Shown here: positions 52,816-60,383 of the stretch, in pieces
Layout: each line of letters begins with the position of its first letter
Position numbering within the stretch: position 1 is the first letter of the stretch
NCBI RefSeq assembly: GCF_000472705.1
Contig: NZ_AXAE01000026.1
Span: forward strand, 1-64,000
Length of the DNA stretch: 64,000 nucleotides
Origin: Mesorhizobium erdmanii USDA 3471
Lineage (GTDB): Bacteria > Pseudomonadota > Alphaproteobacteria > Rhizobiales > Rhizobiaceae
Direction of reading: 5' to 3'
Notes under the pieces: generated by a model
Database searches by the model: none
The model's input: the letters and a program-made list of their open reading frames with translations, nothing else
What the model was told of the DNA's origin: nothing
Position numbers and translations under genes: made by a program

Positions 52816-54870
52816 GTGGCGGCAGAAGCTGGAAAAGAGGTCGGATCGGAGCATGCCCTGTCACAGGGGTTGGTGACCGAACGCGCGTCATCCAGACTGG
52901 CCGATACGCAGGTGGAGCCATACGATCCGCGCCAGGAACTGGGGGGGGCCGAACTGCGCATCCTTTACCGCCGGGAAGCCCAGGCGAAGCGCAGGAAAGA
53001 CGCCAGGCCCGGCCTGTGGATCGCCGTCGTCATCTATGTGCTGTTTTCGGTATCGGATCTGATCCTGATCCCCGACGTCGCCGCCTATACGATCACCGCG
53101 CGCTTCGCGGTCGGGCTGACCGCATTGCTGGTCCTGGAAGCGCAGCTGCGCCGGGGCGCGGCGACGGACTGGCTCGATGTGACCTGCGCCGCGGCCATCA
53201 TCTTCGGCTATATCGGCTGGCTGCTGCCCGCCTCGATGGGCGCCAACAAGGAGAGCGTCGCCTTCTACATGGTCTTCGGCACGATTTTCATGATGAGTGC
53301 CAACCTGTTTTTCACGTTCAGCTTCAAGGTCTCGATCATCACGTCGACGATCATCCTGTGCATCCTGTATGTGGTGAACTACTTTCTACCGGCCACGCTG
53401 ACATACAAGATGGTGTTCGGCACGTTCTACGTCTCGTGCTTCACCTTCACCTCCTATGTGAACTGGAAGCTGAACGAAGAGCGCTACAACGTCTTCCTGA
53501 ACGCGCTGGAAGCCAAGATCCAGCACAAGGAGGCCACCGAGCGCGGCAAGGCCCTTCTGCGACTGTCGCGGACCGATCCGCTGACGGGCCTGGAAAACCG
53601 GCGGGCGATCGACGAGAAGCTGCGCGACTACTGGAGCGACTGGCAGAAGCTCGGCTCGAGTTTCGCGGCCATCCTCATCGACGTCGATTTCTTCAAGAAG
53701 TTCAACGACTGCTACGGCCACCAGGAGGGCGACCGCTGCCTGATCCATGTCGCCAATGCGCTCAGCGACCTGATCAAGGACTATAATGGTTCGATCGGAC
53801 GCTATGGCGGTGAGGAATTCATCGTGCTGGCGCGCATGGACAAGAAGGACAAGGTGACGGAACTGGCGGAAGCCATTTGCCGCACGGTGGAGAATTTGGC
53901 GCTTACCCACGAGCTCAGGCGCGACGGCATCTCTATCGTCACGGCGAGCGTCGGCGCCGCGTTCACCAGGACGCAGGCCGGCGCCAAGCTGGAGAAGATC
54001 ATCCACGAGGCCGATCGCGCCCTCTATCTGGCCAAGGCCAGCGGCCGCAATTGCGCGCGGCTGTTCGACCCGACGGATCCGCAAAGCAGCGACGAGAGCG
54101 AGAACCTTGCGGCATTGCTGAAGATCGCCATTGCCCAGAACCTGGTGTCGCTCGTCTATCAGCCCATCCAGGATGTCGCGTCGGGCCGGTTCGAAGCGGT
54201 GGAGGCGCTGATGCGCCTGAAAATGCTGGATGGCACCCTGGTTCCCCCGAGCCTGTTCATTCCCGTCGCCGAGCGCACCGGCGCGATCCTGGAACTGGGA
54301 CGCTGGGCGATACGCACGGTCTGCAACGAACTCCTGGTGGACGATCACGTCCGCGTCGTCAGCGTCAACGTCTCGCCGATCCAGCTCAAGACGCCTGGCT
54401 TCGCCGCGTCCGTCGCGACCATCCTGGGCGAGACCGGCGTCACCGGCAACAGGCTGGCCTTCGAAATCACCGAAGGGCTCGAGATGGAGATGCACTCCGA
54501 CATCCTGCGCTGCATCAGCGACCTGAAGCTTCTCGGCATCAAGATCTGGCTCGATGATTTCGGCACCGGCTTTGCTGGCCTGTCGTGGCTGCGCCTGATC
54601 GATTTCGACACGGTCAAGATCGACCGCTCGTTCCTGCACGACTGCGGTACGCCGAAGGGCATGGCGATGCTGCAGGACATCATCGCCCTGGTGCGCAATC
54701 GCGGCCACCAGATCCTGGTCGAAGGCGTGGAAACCGACGAGCAGATCGCGCTCATGCGCGAGTTCGGCATCGACAGGATCCAGGGCTTTCGCGTCGGTCG
54801 CCCGGTTCCCGCCGCGAACTACCAGACCAAGAAGCCCGCCCACAAACGCCCATATCTCAGATCCGCGTAA
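52816..54870 (+). CDS. GGDEF-EAL protein (cyclic-di-GMP synthase/phosphodiesterase)
   Basis: A 684-residue membrane protein. Five to six hydrophobic segments lie between residues 50 and 220. The GGDEF domain (about 255-425) has the active-site GGEEF in GRYGGEEF, but lacks the RxxD inhibitory site upstream of it. The EAL domain (about 430-680) keeps EAL in AVEALMRL, Asn in SVNVS, Glu in FEITEG, the DDFGTG pair, Lys in TVKIDRS and Glu in EGVET, so both activities look intact. The GTG at 52816 follows AAGGAG by nine bases. It is divergent from the EF-type methyltransferase. Confidence 0.88.
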   Translation: MAAEAGKEVGSEHALSQGLVTERASSRLADTQVEPYDPRQELGGAELRILYRREAQAKRRKDARPGLWIAVVIYVLFSVSDLILIPDVAAYTITARFAVGLTALLVLEAQLRRGAATDWLDVTCAAAIIFGYIGWLLPASMGANKESVAFYMVFGTIFMMSANLFFTFSFKVSIITSTIILCILYVVNYFLPATLTYKMVFGTFYVSCFTFTSYVNWKLNEERYNVFLNALEAKIQHKEATERGKALLRLSRTDPLTGLENRRAIDEKLRDYWSDWQKLGSSFAAILIDVDFFKKFNDCYGHQEGDRCLIHVANALSDLIKDYNGSIGRYGGEEFIVLARMDKKDKVTELAEAICRTVENLALTHELRRDGISIVTASVGAAFTRTQAGAKLEKIIHEADRALYLAKASGRNCARLFDPTDPQSSDESENLAALLKIAIAQNLVSLVYQPIQDVASGRFEAVEALMRLKMLDGTLVPPSLFIPVAERTGAILELGRWAIRTVCNELLVDDHVRVVSVNVSPIQLKTPGFAASVATILGETGVTGNRLAFEITEGLEMEMHSDILRCISDLKLLGIKIWLDDFGTGFAGLSWLRLIDFDTVKIDRSFLHDCGTPKGMAMLQDIIALVRNRGHQILVEGVETDEQIALMREFGIDRIQGFRVGRPVPAANYQTKKPAHKRPYLRSA

Positions 54871-54879
54871 CGGTCGCGG

Positions 54880-56028
54880 TCACCCCAAAAGATTGCGCGC
54901 CGTGCGCATGAAGATTTTCGAGCCGATCGGGATCAGGTCGTCGGGAAAGTCGTAATCCGGATTGTGCAGGGAAGGGTGCCGCTCGCCCGCGCCGAGGAAG
55001 AACATCGCCGATCTGGCGCTATGGCCGAACAAGCCGAAATCCTCCGAGGCGCGCATCGGAAGGGCTTCCTGCCCATGCGCGACGCCTTCTTCGTCCAGCG
55101 CGCGCTGCAGGTGTTCCACCGCATCCGGGGCGTTGACGCTGGCGACGAAAATCTCGTGATAGTCGAAGCGGGCCGAGAGGCGGTGCCGGCCGGCGATTTC
55201 CTTGACCAGCGCTTCGGCAGCAGTGCACAGATCCGCCATGCGCTCGTCGCGGCGGGTACGCAGCGTCGCCCAGACCTCGGCGTGCGCTGGCGCGATGCCG
55301 AACACGGCCTCGCCCATTTGCGCATGGGTGACGGTGACCATGGAAAAATCGTCGTCGGCGAAGGTTAAGCGGCCGAGCGCAGGCAGCGCCGGCATCAGCT
55401 CCGAGATCGCCGGCATCGGCGAGATACCGGTCTCGGGCATGGAGGAATGCGCGGTCTTGCCTTCCAGCATGATGCGCATGCCGCGCGAGGCGCAGTTGAC
55501 CACGCCGGGTTTTACCCGCACCTCGCCGAACGGCACGCCAGGCAGATTGTGCAGCGAGAAGGCGAAATCAGGCGCGATCTCGCCATAGCGGGGATCGGCG
55601 ACGACGCCGGCGGCGCCATTGCCGGTCTCTTCCGCCGGCTGGAACATCAGCACGACGCGGCCGCTGGCCGGCCGCTGACGGCCGAGCTGGCGGCCAAGCG
55701 AGGCCAGGATCGCGGTGTGCCCGTCATGGCCGCACATATGCGACTTCCCCGGCACCCGCGAGGCATGCGGCACGCCGGAAAGCTCCTCGATCGGCAGCGC
55801 GTCGAGTTCGGAGCGGAACAGCACTGTCGGGCCGGCCTTGCCGCTGTCGTAGACCGCCGCCACGCCATGCCCGCCCAGCCCGGTCAGCACCTTGTCCGGA
55901 CCGGTGTCGGCGAGGAAGGAGACGACCTCCTTCGCCGTCTTCTCCTCCTCGTTGGAGATTTCCGGCTGCCGGTGCAGCTTGCGCCGCCACTCGGTCAGTT
56001 CGACGATGTCCCGGTTGGTCAGGGTCAT
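54880..56028 (-). CDS. M20 family amidohydrolase (hippurate hydrolase-like)
   Basis: A 382-residue metal-dependent amidohydrolase of the HipO/AbgB group. 'RRKLHRQPEISNEEEKTA' opens it, MCGHDGHTA carries ligand Cys/His/His, 'PAEETGNGAAG' carries the catalytic Glu pair, and 'SLHNLPGVPFG' a further His. 'ASEDFGLF' ends the core. It hydrolyses N-acyl amino acids or peptides. There is no signal peptide. Its stop is only 9 bases from the end of the convergent GGDEF-EAL gene. Confidence 0.9.
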   Translation of the reverse strand: MTLTNRDIVELTEWRRKLHRQPEISNEEEKTAKEVVSFLADTGPDKVLTGLGGHGVAAVYDSGKAGPTVLFRSELDALPIEELSGVPHASRVPGKSHMCGHDGHTAILASLGRQLGRQRPASGRVVLMFQPAEETGNGAAGVVADPRYGEIAPDFAFSLHNLPGVPFGEVRVKPGVVNCASRGMRIMLEGKTAHSSMPETGISPMPAISELMPALPALGRLTFADDDFSMVTVTHAQMGEAVFGIAPAHAEVWATLRTRRDERMADLCTAAEALVKEIAGRHRLSARFDYHEIFVASVNAPDAVEHLQRALDEEGVAHGQEALPMRASEDFGLFGHSARSAMFFLGAGERHPSLHNPDYDFPDDLIPIGSKIFMRTARNLLG

Positions 56029-56340
56029 GCTTTTTTCGCCTCCACTGGATTTCTCACCCTACGCCCGGTCGCCCGGGGCGCATCGAAAATCGATATGGAA
56101 GTGCTAGCGACAAACGGCTTTACCCGCCACGGTCCAATTTCCCTGGCTTCGGCGGGCCAGAAACGCGATGCCGGGCGATCGTAGCACATGCAAACGTCAG
56201 GAAGGTGCCCGGAAGAACAGGCATGCCGTCTGAGTTTCGAGCACGCGTCGGCTGCGCCGGCCGCCGTCTCCGCGGCGGTGAGCAACAGGCCGCGCAGGCC
56301 ACCAGGACAAGACTGGTGCCGAAGAACGTCGTGTCAATGT
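56029..56340. other. Intergenic stretch without a supported gene
   Basis: About 310 bases between the amidohydrolase start and the end of the membrane-protein gene. No frame on either strand shows a good start site or recognisable family. The segment is GC-rich with no strong hairpin. It must hold the promoter for the amidohydrolase, not identified. Confidence 0.4.
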
Positions 56341-56901
56341 TCATCGTGTATTACGTATTGTTGCCGGGTGGGCGGGAGAAGCGGCGCGCCAGGCCAACGC
56401 GGCCAGGATGACAACCGCAATATGGGCGAGCGCCGTCAGTCCGGCGAGGCCCGCGACGGTTGCGTTGGCCCGATCGAGTTGCAGGAATATCTCCCGACCA
56501 TCGAGAATTGCGGCGACGCCCGCAAGCAGGATGGCCAGCAAAAGCGTCGTATTGCCAAACGGTGCGACGACCCCGAAGCGCATCACGGCGACTGCCAGCA
56601 AGATTGAAACACCCACGAACCCCCACACCAGGCGAGAATCTTCGAGGTTGATGCCAAGAAGCGTCGGCTCGGCACGACTGCCCGTTTCGCTGGTCGCGGC
56701 GCTGTCCTGATGTTTGGAGGTCTCGCCAGCTTCATCGCCCTGCTCCTGGGACTCGGCCGCCTCGTCATGGGCGACGACGCTGGCGGACTCCCGATGCCCG
56801 CTGCCTTCCACCGACACGGCAGCGGCAAAGAGAAGCGCCGATATCGCCAGCATTGCCGACGTCCAACGGATCAGGGCGACGCGATTTCCGAAAAGGTCCA
56901 T
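56341..56901 (-). CDS. Unknown membrane protein under MerR-type promoter
   Basis: A 186-residue protein with a hydrophobic stretch at 10-30, a 55-residue acidic and His/Ser-rich external loop (SGHRESASVVAHDEAAESQ and following), and three hydrophobic segments at about 92-110, 117-134 and 144-167. The loop could bind metal. No family is recognised. A MerR-type promoter with a 19-base spacer points at it from the divergent regulator gene. A role in metal or redox handling is therefore likely, but its activity is unknown. Confidence 0.7.
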   Translation of the reverse strand: MDLFGNRVALIRWTSAMLAISALLFAAAVSVEGSGHRESASVVAHDEAAESQEQGDEAGETSKHQDSAATSETGSRAEPTLLGINLEDSRLVWGFVGVSILLAVAVMRFGVVAPFGNTTLLLAILLAGVAAILDGREIFLQLDRANATVAGLAGLTALAHIAVVILAALAWRAASPAHPATIRNTR

Positions 56902-56934
56902 CGGCAGGATTTTCCTTCCACATGACTAAGGGGA

Positions 56935-56970
56935 AGCGTACTCCTTCAAGTAACTTGAGGTTCAAGGAGT
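56935..56970 (-). promoter_or_regulatory. MerR-type promoter/operator with 19-base spacer
   Basis: Read on the minus strand: -35 TTGAAC (56965-56960), then 19 bases, then -10 TACGCT (56940-56935). The 19-base spacer is the hallmark of MerR-controlled promoters. The spacer holds the dyad CCTCAAG-TTA-CTTGAAGG, and outer arms ACTCCTT and AAGGAGT flank it. It drives the unknown membrane protein and overlaps the regulator's own promoter region. Confidence 0.65.
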
Positions 56971-56979
56971 GTTTTTGAG

Positions 56980-57423
56980 ATGAACCTTCACATCCGCGTG
57001 TTCACCATTGGGGCGCTCGCCAAGGCTGCCGGCGTCTCGACGCCGACAATTCGCTACTATGAGGAGATCAGGCTGCTGCCTCCCGCGCCACGAACCGCCG
57101 GAGGTCAACGCACCTATGACGACGAGGATCTGGGCCGGCTGACGTTCATCAAGCAATGCCGCGACTTCGGCTTCGGCATCGATCAGGTACGCGTGCTGCT
57201 GGAGCTGTCGATCAGCACCAACCGCGATTGCGTCGAGACGCGCGACATCGCCCAGACGCATCTTGACGAAGTCCGCCAGAAGCTTGCCGAACTGCGCGTG
57301 CTCGAACGACGGCTGGAGAGCTTTGTCACCCGCTGCGACATCGCCTGCGCCGGCGGCCCCGGGCAAGACTGCGTGATTTTCAAGGATATGGCGGCGCCGG
57401 CCAAGGGCAGCTGCTGCGGTTGA
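56980..57423 (+). CDS. MerR family metal-responsive regulator
   Basis: A 147-residue MerR protein. 'FTIGALAKAAGVSTPTIRYYEEIRLLPPAPRTAGGQRTY' is the helix-turn-helix and wing, followed by the dimerisation helix. A Cys at about residue 87 (STNRDC) and a C-terminal cluster (TRCDIACAGGPGQDC ... GSCCG) are placed like the metal ligands of ZntR/CadR/PbrR-type sensors. It should sense a heavy metal such as zinc, cadmium, lead or copper. Which metal is not decided by sequence. It is divergent from the unknown membrane protein. Confidence 0.85.
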   Translation: MNLHIRVFTIGALAKAAGVSTPTIRYYEEIRLLPPAPRTAGGQRTYDDEDLGRLTFIKQCRDFGFGIDQVRVLLELSISTNRDCVETRDIAQTHLDEVRQKLAELRVLERRLESFVTRCDIACAGGPGQDCVIFKDMAAPAKGSCCG

Positions 57424-57426
57424 CGG

Positions 57427-57570
57427 TCAGCCGTCCAGGGACCTGGGTTCGCTGCGCTTGCGTGCCGGCACGAGCAGCGCGGTTGCCACCGCCACGAGGC
57501 TCATGGCTTTGTCGAGGATTACGGCTTCCAATGCCGCAAACCGAAACGTCCCTATGAGAAGCGGCAAGGC
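57427..57570 (-). pseudogene. TauE/SafE-type membrane transporter remnant
   Basis: Minus-strand codons 57570-57427 read ALPLLIGTFRFAALEAVILDKAMSLVAVATALLVPA and end at a stop. The 'FRFAALEAVIL.KAMSLV.VATAL' stretch is one I associate with sulfite-exporter (TauE/SafE) family proteins, of which only about 45 residues survive. The rest of such a gene (about 250 residues) is missing, replaced upstream by the end of the CDF gene. I treat it as a fragment left by deletion. Confidence 0.45.
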
Positions 57571-57584
57571 ATGGGCCGCGCGAA

Positions 57585-58169
57585 CTACGCTTCGGCGCGG
57601 TGTTCTTCCCGCGCCGCTTGCCACACCTCGCGTGCCGCATCGGCATTCATCGCGGCGATACCCAGCCCGACGATGAGGTCCGGCCACGCGGAACGCCAGA
57701 GAAAGGCCGTGGCCAACCCCGCCGCTATGATGGCTATGTTGGCGATGGCGTCATTGCGGGCCGACAGGAACGCGGCCTTCGTGAGGCTGCCGCCGTGGTG
57801 ACGGTAGGCGGCGAGCATGTAGGCGCAGGAGAGGTTGACGGCGAGCGCGCCCAGTCCCGCCAAGGTCAAGGCGACAGGCTGCGGCGGCACGGGCATGTTG
57901 AACTTCTCCCATGCCGTCCAGAGCGTTGCCAGGCCCGGCACCAGCAGGATGAGCGCCAGCGCCATGCCGACTTGGGCTCGAGCGCGCAACGACCAGCCGA
58001 GCGCGAGCAGGATCAGGAGATTTACCGACGCATCCTCGAGAAAGTCGACACTGTCGGCGAACAGAGACACCGATCCGATGGTGAGCGCCACGGAGAACTC
58101 GATCCCGAAATAAGCGAGATTGAGCAGCGCGACGGTGAGGACGATGCGACGGAGCGGGAGATTCATCAT
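57585..58169 (-). CDS. Cation diffusion facilitator (CDF)-type transporter
   Basis: A 194-residue membrane protein with five to six hydrophobic segments. 'LFADSVDFLEDASVNLL' carries the metal-site Asp residues of the second segment, and 'SARNDAIANIAIIAAGL' the Asp of the fifth, the DxxxD-type positions of CDF proteins. It is shorter than usual (about 300 residues), lacking the cytoplasmic domain. ATG 58169 or 58166 starts it. It lies near the MerR regulator but not in its promoter unit. It probably exports zinc or a similar metal. Confidence 0.8.
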   Translation of the reverse strand: MMNLPLRRIVLTVALLNLAYFGIEFSVALTIGSVSLFADSVDFLEDASVNLLILLALGWSLRARAQVGMALALILLVPGLATLWTAWEKFNMPVPPQPVALTLAGLGALAVNLSCAYMLAAYRHHGGSLTKAAFLSARNDAIANIAIIAAGLATAFLWRSAWPDLIVGLGIAAMNADAAREVWQAAREEHRAEA

Positions 58170-58399
58170 CTGAAAGTAACCGAGACCGGTGTGTTGGGCC
58201 ACCGGCTTTGCGGTCCGCGGTGGAGGTTCATTCAGGGCAGCACGACATGCTTTACCGCATTCGGTCGGGGCAGGGCGCCTCGAACTCATCTATCGATGCG
58301 ATCAGATAGTCGTGATCGTGCGGTCAGGGCCCTCGATGCACAAACGCCGCCCGATGAGCATGTCATCGAAGGCGGCGCCGCGCACTTTCTGGACTCGCC

Positions 58400-58843
58400 T
58401 TACTGATTGATCTCGGGCTCGACCAGCTTTGCCAGGTTGCGGAGCGATTCCTGCCAGCCGAGATAGCAGGCCTCGACCGGGATGACGTCCGGGATACCGG
58501 CCTGGGTGATGTCGATCTCGGTGCCGCACGAGACTTTTTTCAGCTTGACGGTGACCTGGATTTCGCCGGGCAGGTTGGGATCGTCGAACCTGTCGGTGTA
58601 GCGCAGGCTTTCGCCGGGAACGAGTTCGAGATATTCGCCGCCGAAGGCATGGCTGCCGCCGGTGGTGAAGTTGCGGAACGACATCTTGAACGTGCCGCCG
58701 ACCTTGGCCTCGAGGTGGTGGACGGTGCAGGTGAAGCCGTTCGGCGGCAGCCACTTGGCCAGCGCGTCGGCCTCGACGAAGGCGCGGTAGACCTTTTCCG
58801 GGCTGGTGGTGAGAACGCGGTGCAGACGTACGGTACCGGGCAT
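58400..58843 (-). CDS. SRPBCC/AHSA1 family protein
   Basis: A 147-residue protein of the activator-of-Hsp90-ATPase-like START superfamily. It opens MPGTVRLHRVLTTSPEKVYRAFVEADALAKWLPP, with the family 'W' and 'P' landmarks. 'GGTFKMSFRN' and 'RYTDRFDDPNLPGEIQVTVKL' continue the helix-grip fold, and the end has 'GWQESLRNLAKLVEP'. AGGA seven bases upstream supports the ATG at 58843. It binds an unknown hydrophobic ligand and stands alone. Confidence 0.88.
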   Translation of the reverse strand: MPGTVRLHRVLTTSPEKVYRAFVEADALAKWLPPNGFTCTVHHLEAKVGGTFKMSFRNFTTGGSHAFGGEYLELVPGESLRYTDRFDDPNLPGEIQVTVKLKKVSCGTEIDITQAGIPDVIPVEACYLGWQESLRNLAKLVEPEINQ

Positions 58844-59044
58844 ATCCTGTCCTTTCATGATGCCTGTTCGATGTCCCAAGGACGAACGGGGCTTGACCAG
58901 TCCGACATTGGCTCGCAGATTTTTTGAGAACCCGCACTCGATTTCGTGGCGGCTGGACCAATCGTCGCAAATGACGAACCGGATAGCCATTATGAGGAGA
59001 GTGTTTATAACGGTCGCTGAAATCGCCATATCCAAGGGGAGACG

Positions 59045-59905
59045 ATGCGCTACATACGTCCGCTTTCAATCGAAGATGCCGTCGGCCAACTGGCCGGATC
59101 GGCTGGCATGGCCGCCATTCTTGCCGGAGGCAGCGACCTTCTGGTTAGGATGAAGGGCGGCTTTGTCGAACCCGACCTGATCATCGACATCAAGTCGATC
59201 GCTGGTCTCGGCGAAATCCGCGAAACCGCCGAGGGCTTCAGCATCGGCGCCGCCGTTCCCTGCGCCGTGCTGGGCGAGAACGCGGCGCTGAAGAAGGCAT
59301 GGCCCGGCGTCGTCGAGGCGGCCAAGCTGATCGGCTCCAAGCAGGTGCAGGGCCGCTGCACCATCGTGGGCAATCTGTGCAACGCCTCGCCGGCGGCGGA
59401 CAGCGTGCCGGCGCTGGTGGCTGCCGGTGCCAGGGCCGTGGTTGCCGGCCCGTCGGGCAAGCGCACCATCCCCGTCGAGGCCGTGCCGACCGCGCCGGGC
59501 AGGACCTCGCTCGCCAAGGGCGAGATCATCGAGGCGATCCTGCTCGACAGCCAAGCCCCGCATTCGGGCGATGCGTACCTGCGCTTCATTCCGCGCACCG
59601 AGATGGACATCGCGGTGGTCAGCGCCGGCGTCAACCTGACGATCGACGCGGCCGGTGTCATCACGGCGGCCCGCGTGGCGCTGGGCGCGGCGGCCCCGAC
59701 CGTGCTGCTGGTGGCGGAAGCCGCCGAGGCGCTTATCGGCCGGAAGCTGGACGAGGCGGCCCTCGAGCGGCTGGCAAAAGTCTGCGCCGGGGCCTGCCGC
59801 CCCATCGACGACAAGCGCGGTACCATCGAATTCAGACGCAAGGTTGCGGGTGTGCTGGCCAGACGTGCCGCCACGACCGCCTACGCACGTGCAGGAGGCA
59901 AGTGA
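59045..59905 (+). CDS. Molybdenum hydroxylase FAD subunit (CoxM/XdhB-like)
   Basis: A 286-residue flavoprotein subunit of the xanthine-dehydrogenase/CO-dehydrogenase family. 'AAILAGGSDLLVRMK' is the AGGTDL-type FAD-binding motif near residue 27, and 'RCTIVGNLCNASPAADSVPALVAAGA' the TIGGN-type motif near 105. It carries electrons from the iron-sulfur subunit to the acceptor. Its TGA overlaps the ATG of the next subunit (ATGA). It is first in the operon. Confidence 0.92.
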   Translation: MRYIRPLSIEDAVGQLAGSAGMAAILAGGSDLLVRMKGGFVEPDLIIDIKSIAGLGEIRETAEGFSIGAAVPCAVLGENAALKKAWPGVVEAAKLIGSKQVQGRCTIVGNLCNASPAADSVPALVAAGARAVVAGPSGKRTIPVEAVPTAPGRTSLAKGEIIEAILLDSQAPHSGDAYLRFIPRTEMDIAVVSAGVNLTIDAAGVITAARVALGAAAPTVLLVAEAAEALIGRKLDEAALERLAKVCAGACRPIDDKRGTIEFRRKVAGVLARRAATTAYARAGGK

Positions 59906-60381
59906 TGACTGGTATTGCAGTCTCGACGACAATCAACGGCGACACGATTGAATATCTCTGCCAGCCTGACGAGACGCTGCTCGACGTGCTGCGCGACCGG
60001 CTCGGCCTGACCGGCGCCAAGGAAGGCTGCGGCACCGGCGACTGCGGCGCCTGCAGCGTCATCGTCGACGACCGGCTGGTCTGCTCCTGCCTGGTTCTGG
60101 GCGCGGAGGCGGAAGGGCGGCGCATCGAGACCGTCGAAGGCATGGCGCATGGCGACCAGTTGCACACGCTGCAGCAGAAGTTCCTGGAGCATGCGGCGCT
60201 GCAATGCGGCATCTGCACGCCGGGTTTCCTGATCGCGGCCAAGGACCTTTTGGCGAAAAACCCCGACCCGAGCGAGGAGGAAATCCGCTTCGGCCTGGCC
60301 GGGAACCTGTGCCGCTGCACCGGCTATGACAAGATCGTGCGCGCCGTCCAGGACGCGGCACATGTGATGAAGGGAGCCTGA
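59905..60381 (+). CDS. Molybdenum hydroxylase 2Fe-2S subunit (CoxS/XdhC-like)
   Basis: A 158-residue subunit with two 2Fe-2S centres. The plant-type site is 'GCGTGDCGACSVIVDDRLVCSC' (Cys at about 42, 47, 50 and 62), and the second is 'CGICTPGF' with 'NLCRCTGY' near 100-140. It passes electrons between the molybdenum and FAD subunits. The ATG overlaps the preceding stop, and the stop is two bases before the large subunit. Confidence 0.92.
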   Translation: MTGIAVSTTINGDTIEYLCQPDETLLDVLRDRLGLTGAKEGCGTGDCGACSVIVDDRLVCSCLVLGAEAEGRRIETVEGMAHGDQLHTLQQKFLEHAALQCGICTPGFLIAAKDLLAKNPDPSEEEIRFGLAGNLCRCTGYDKIVRAVQDAAHVMKGA

Positions 60382-60383
60382 CA

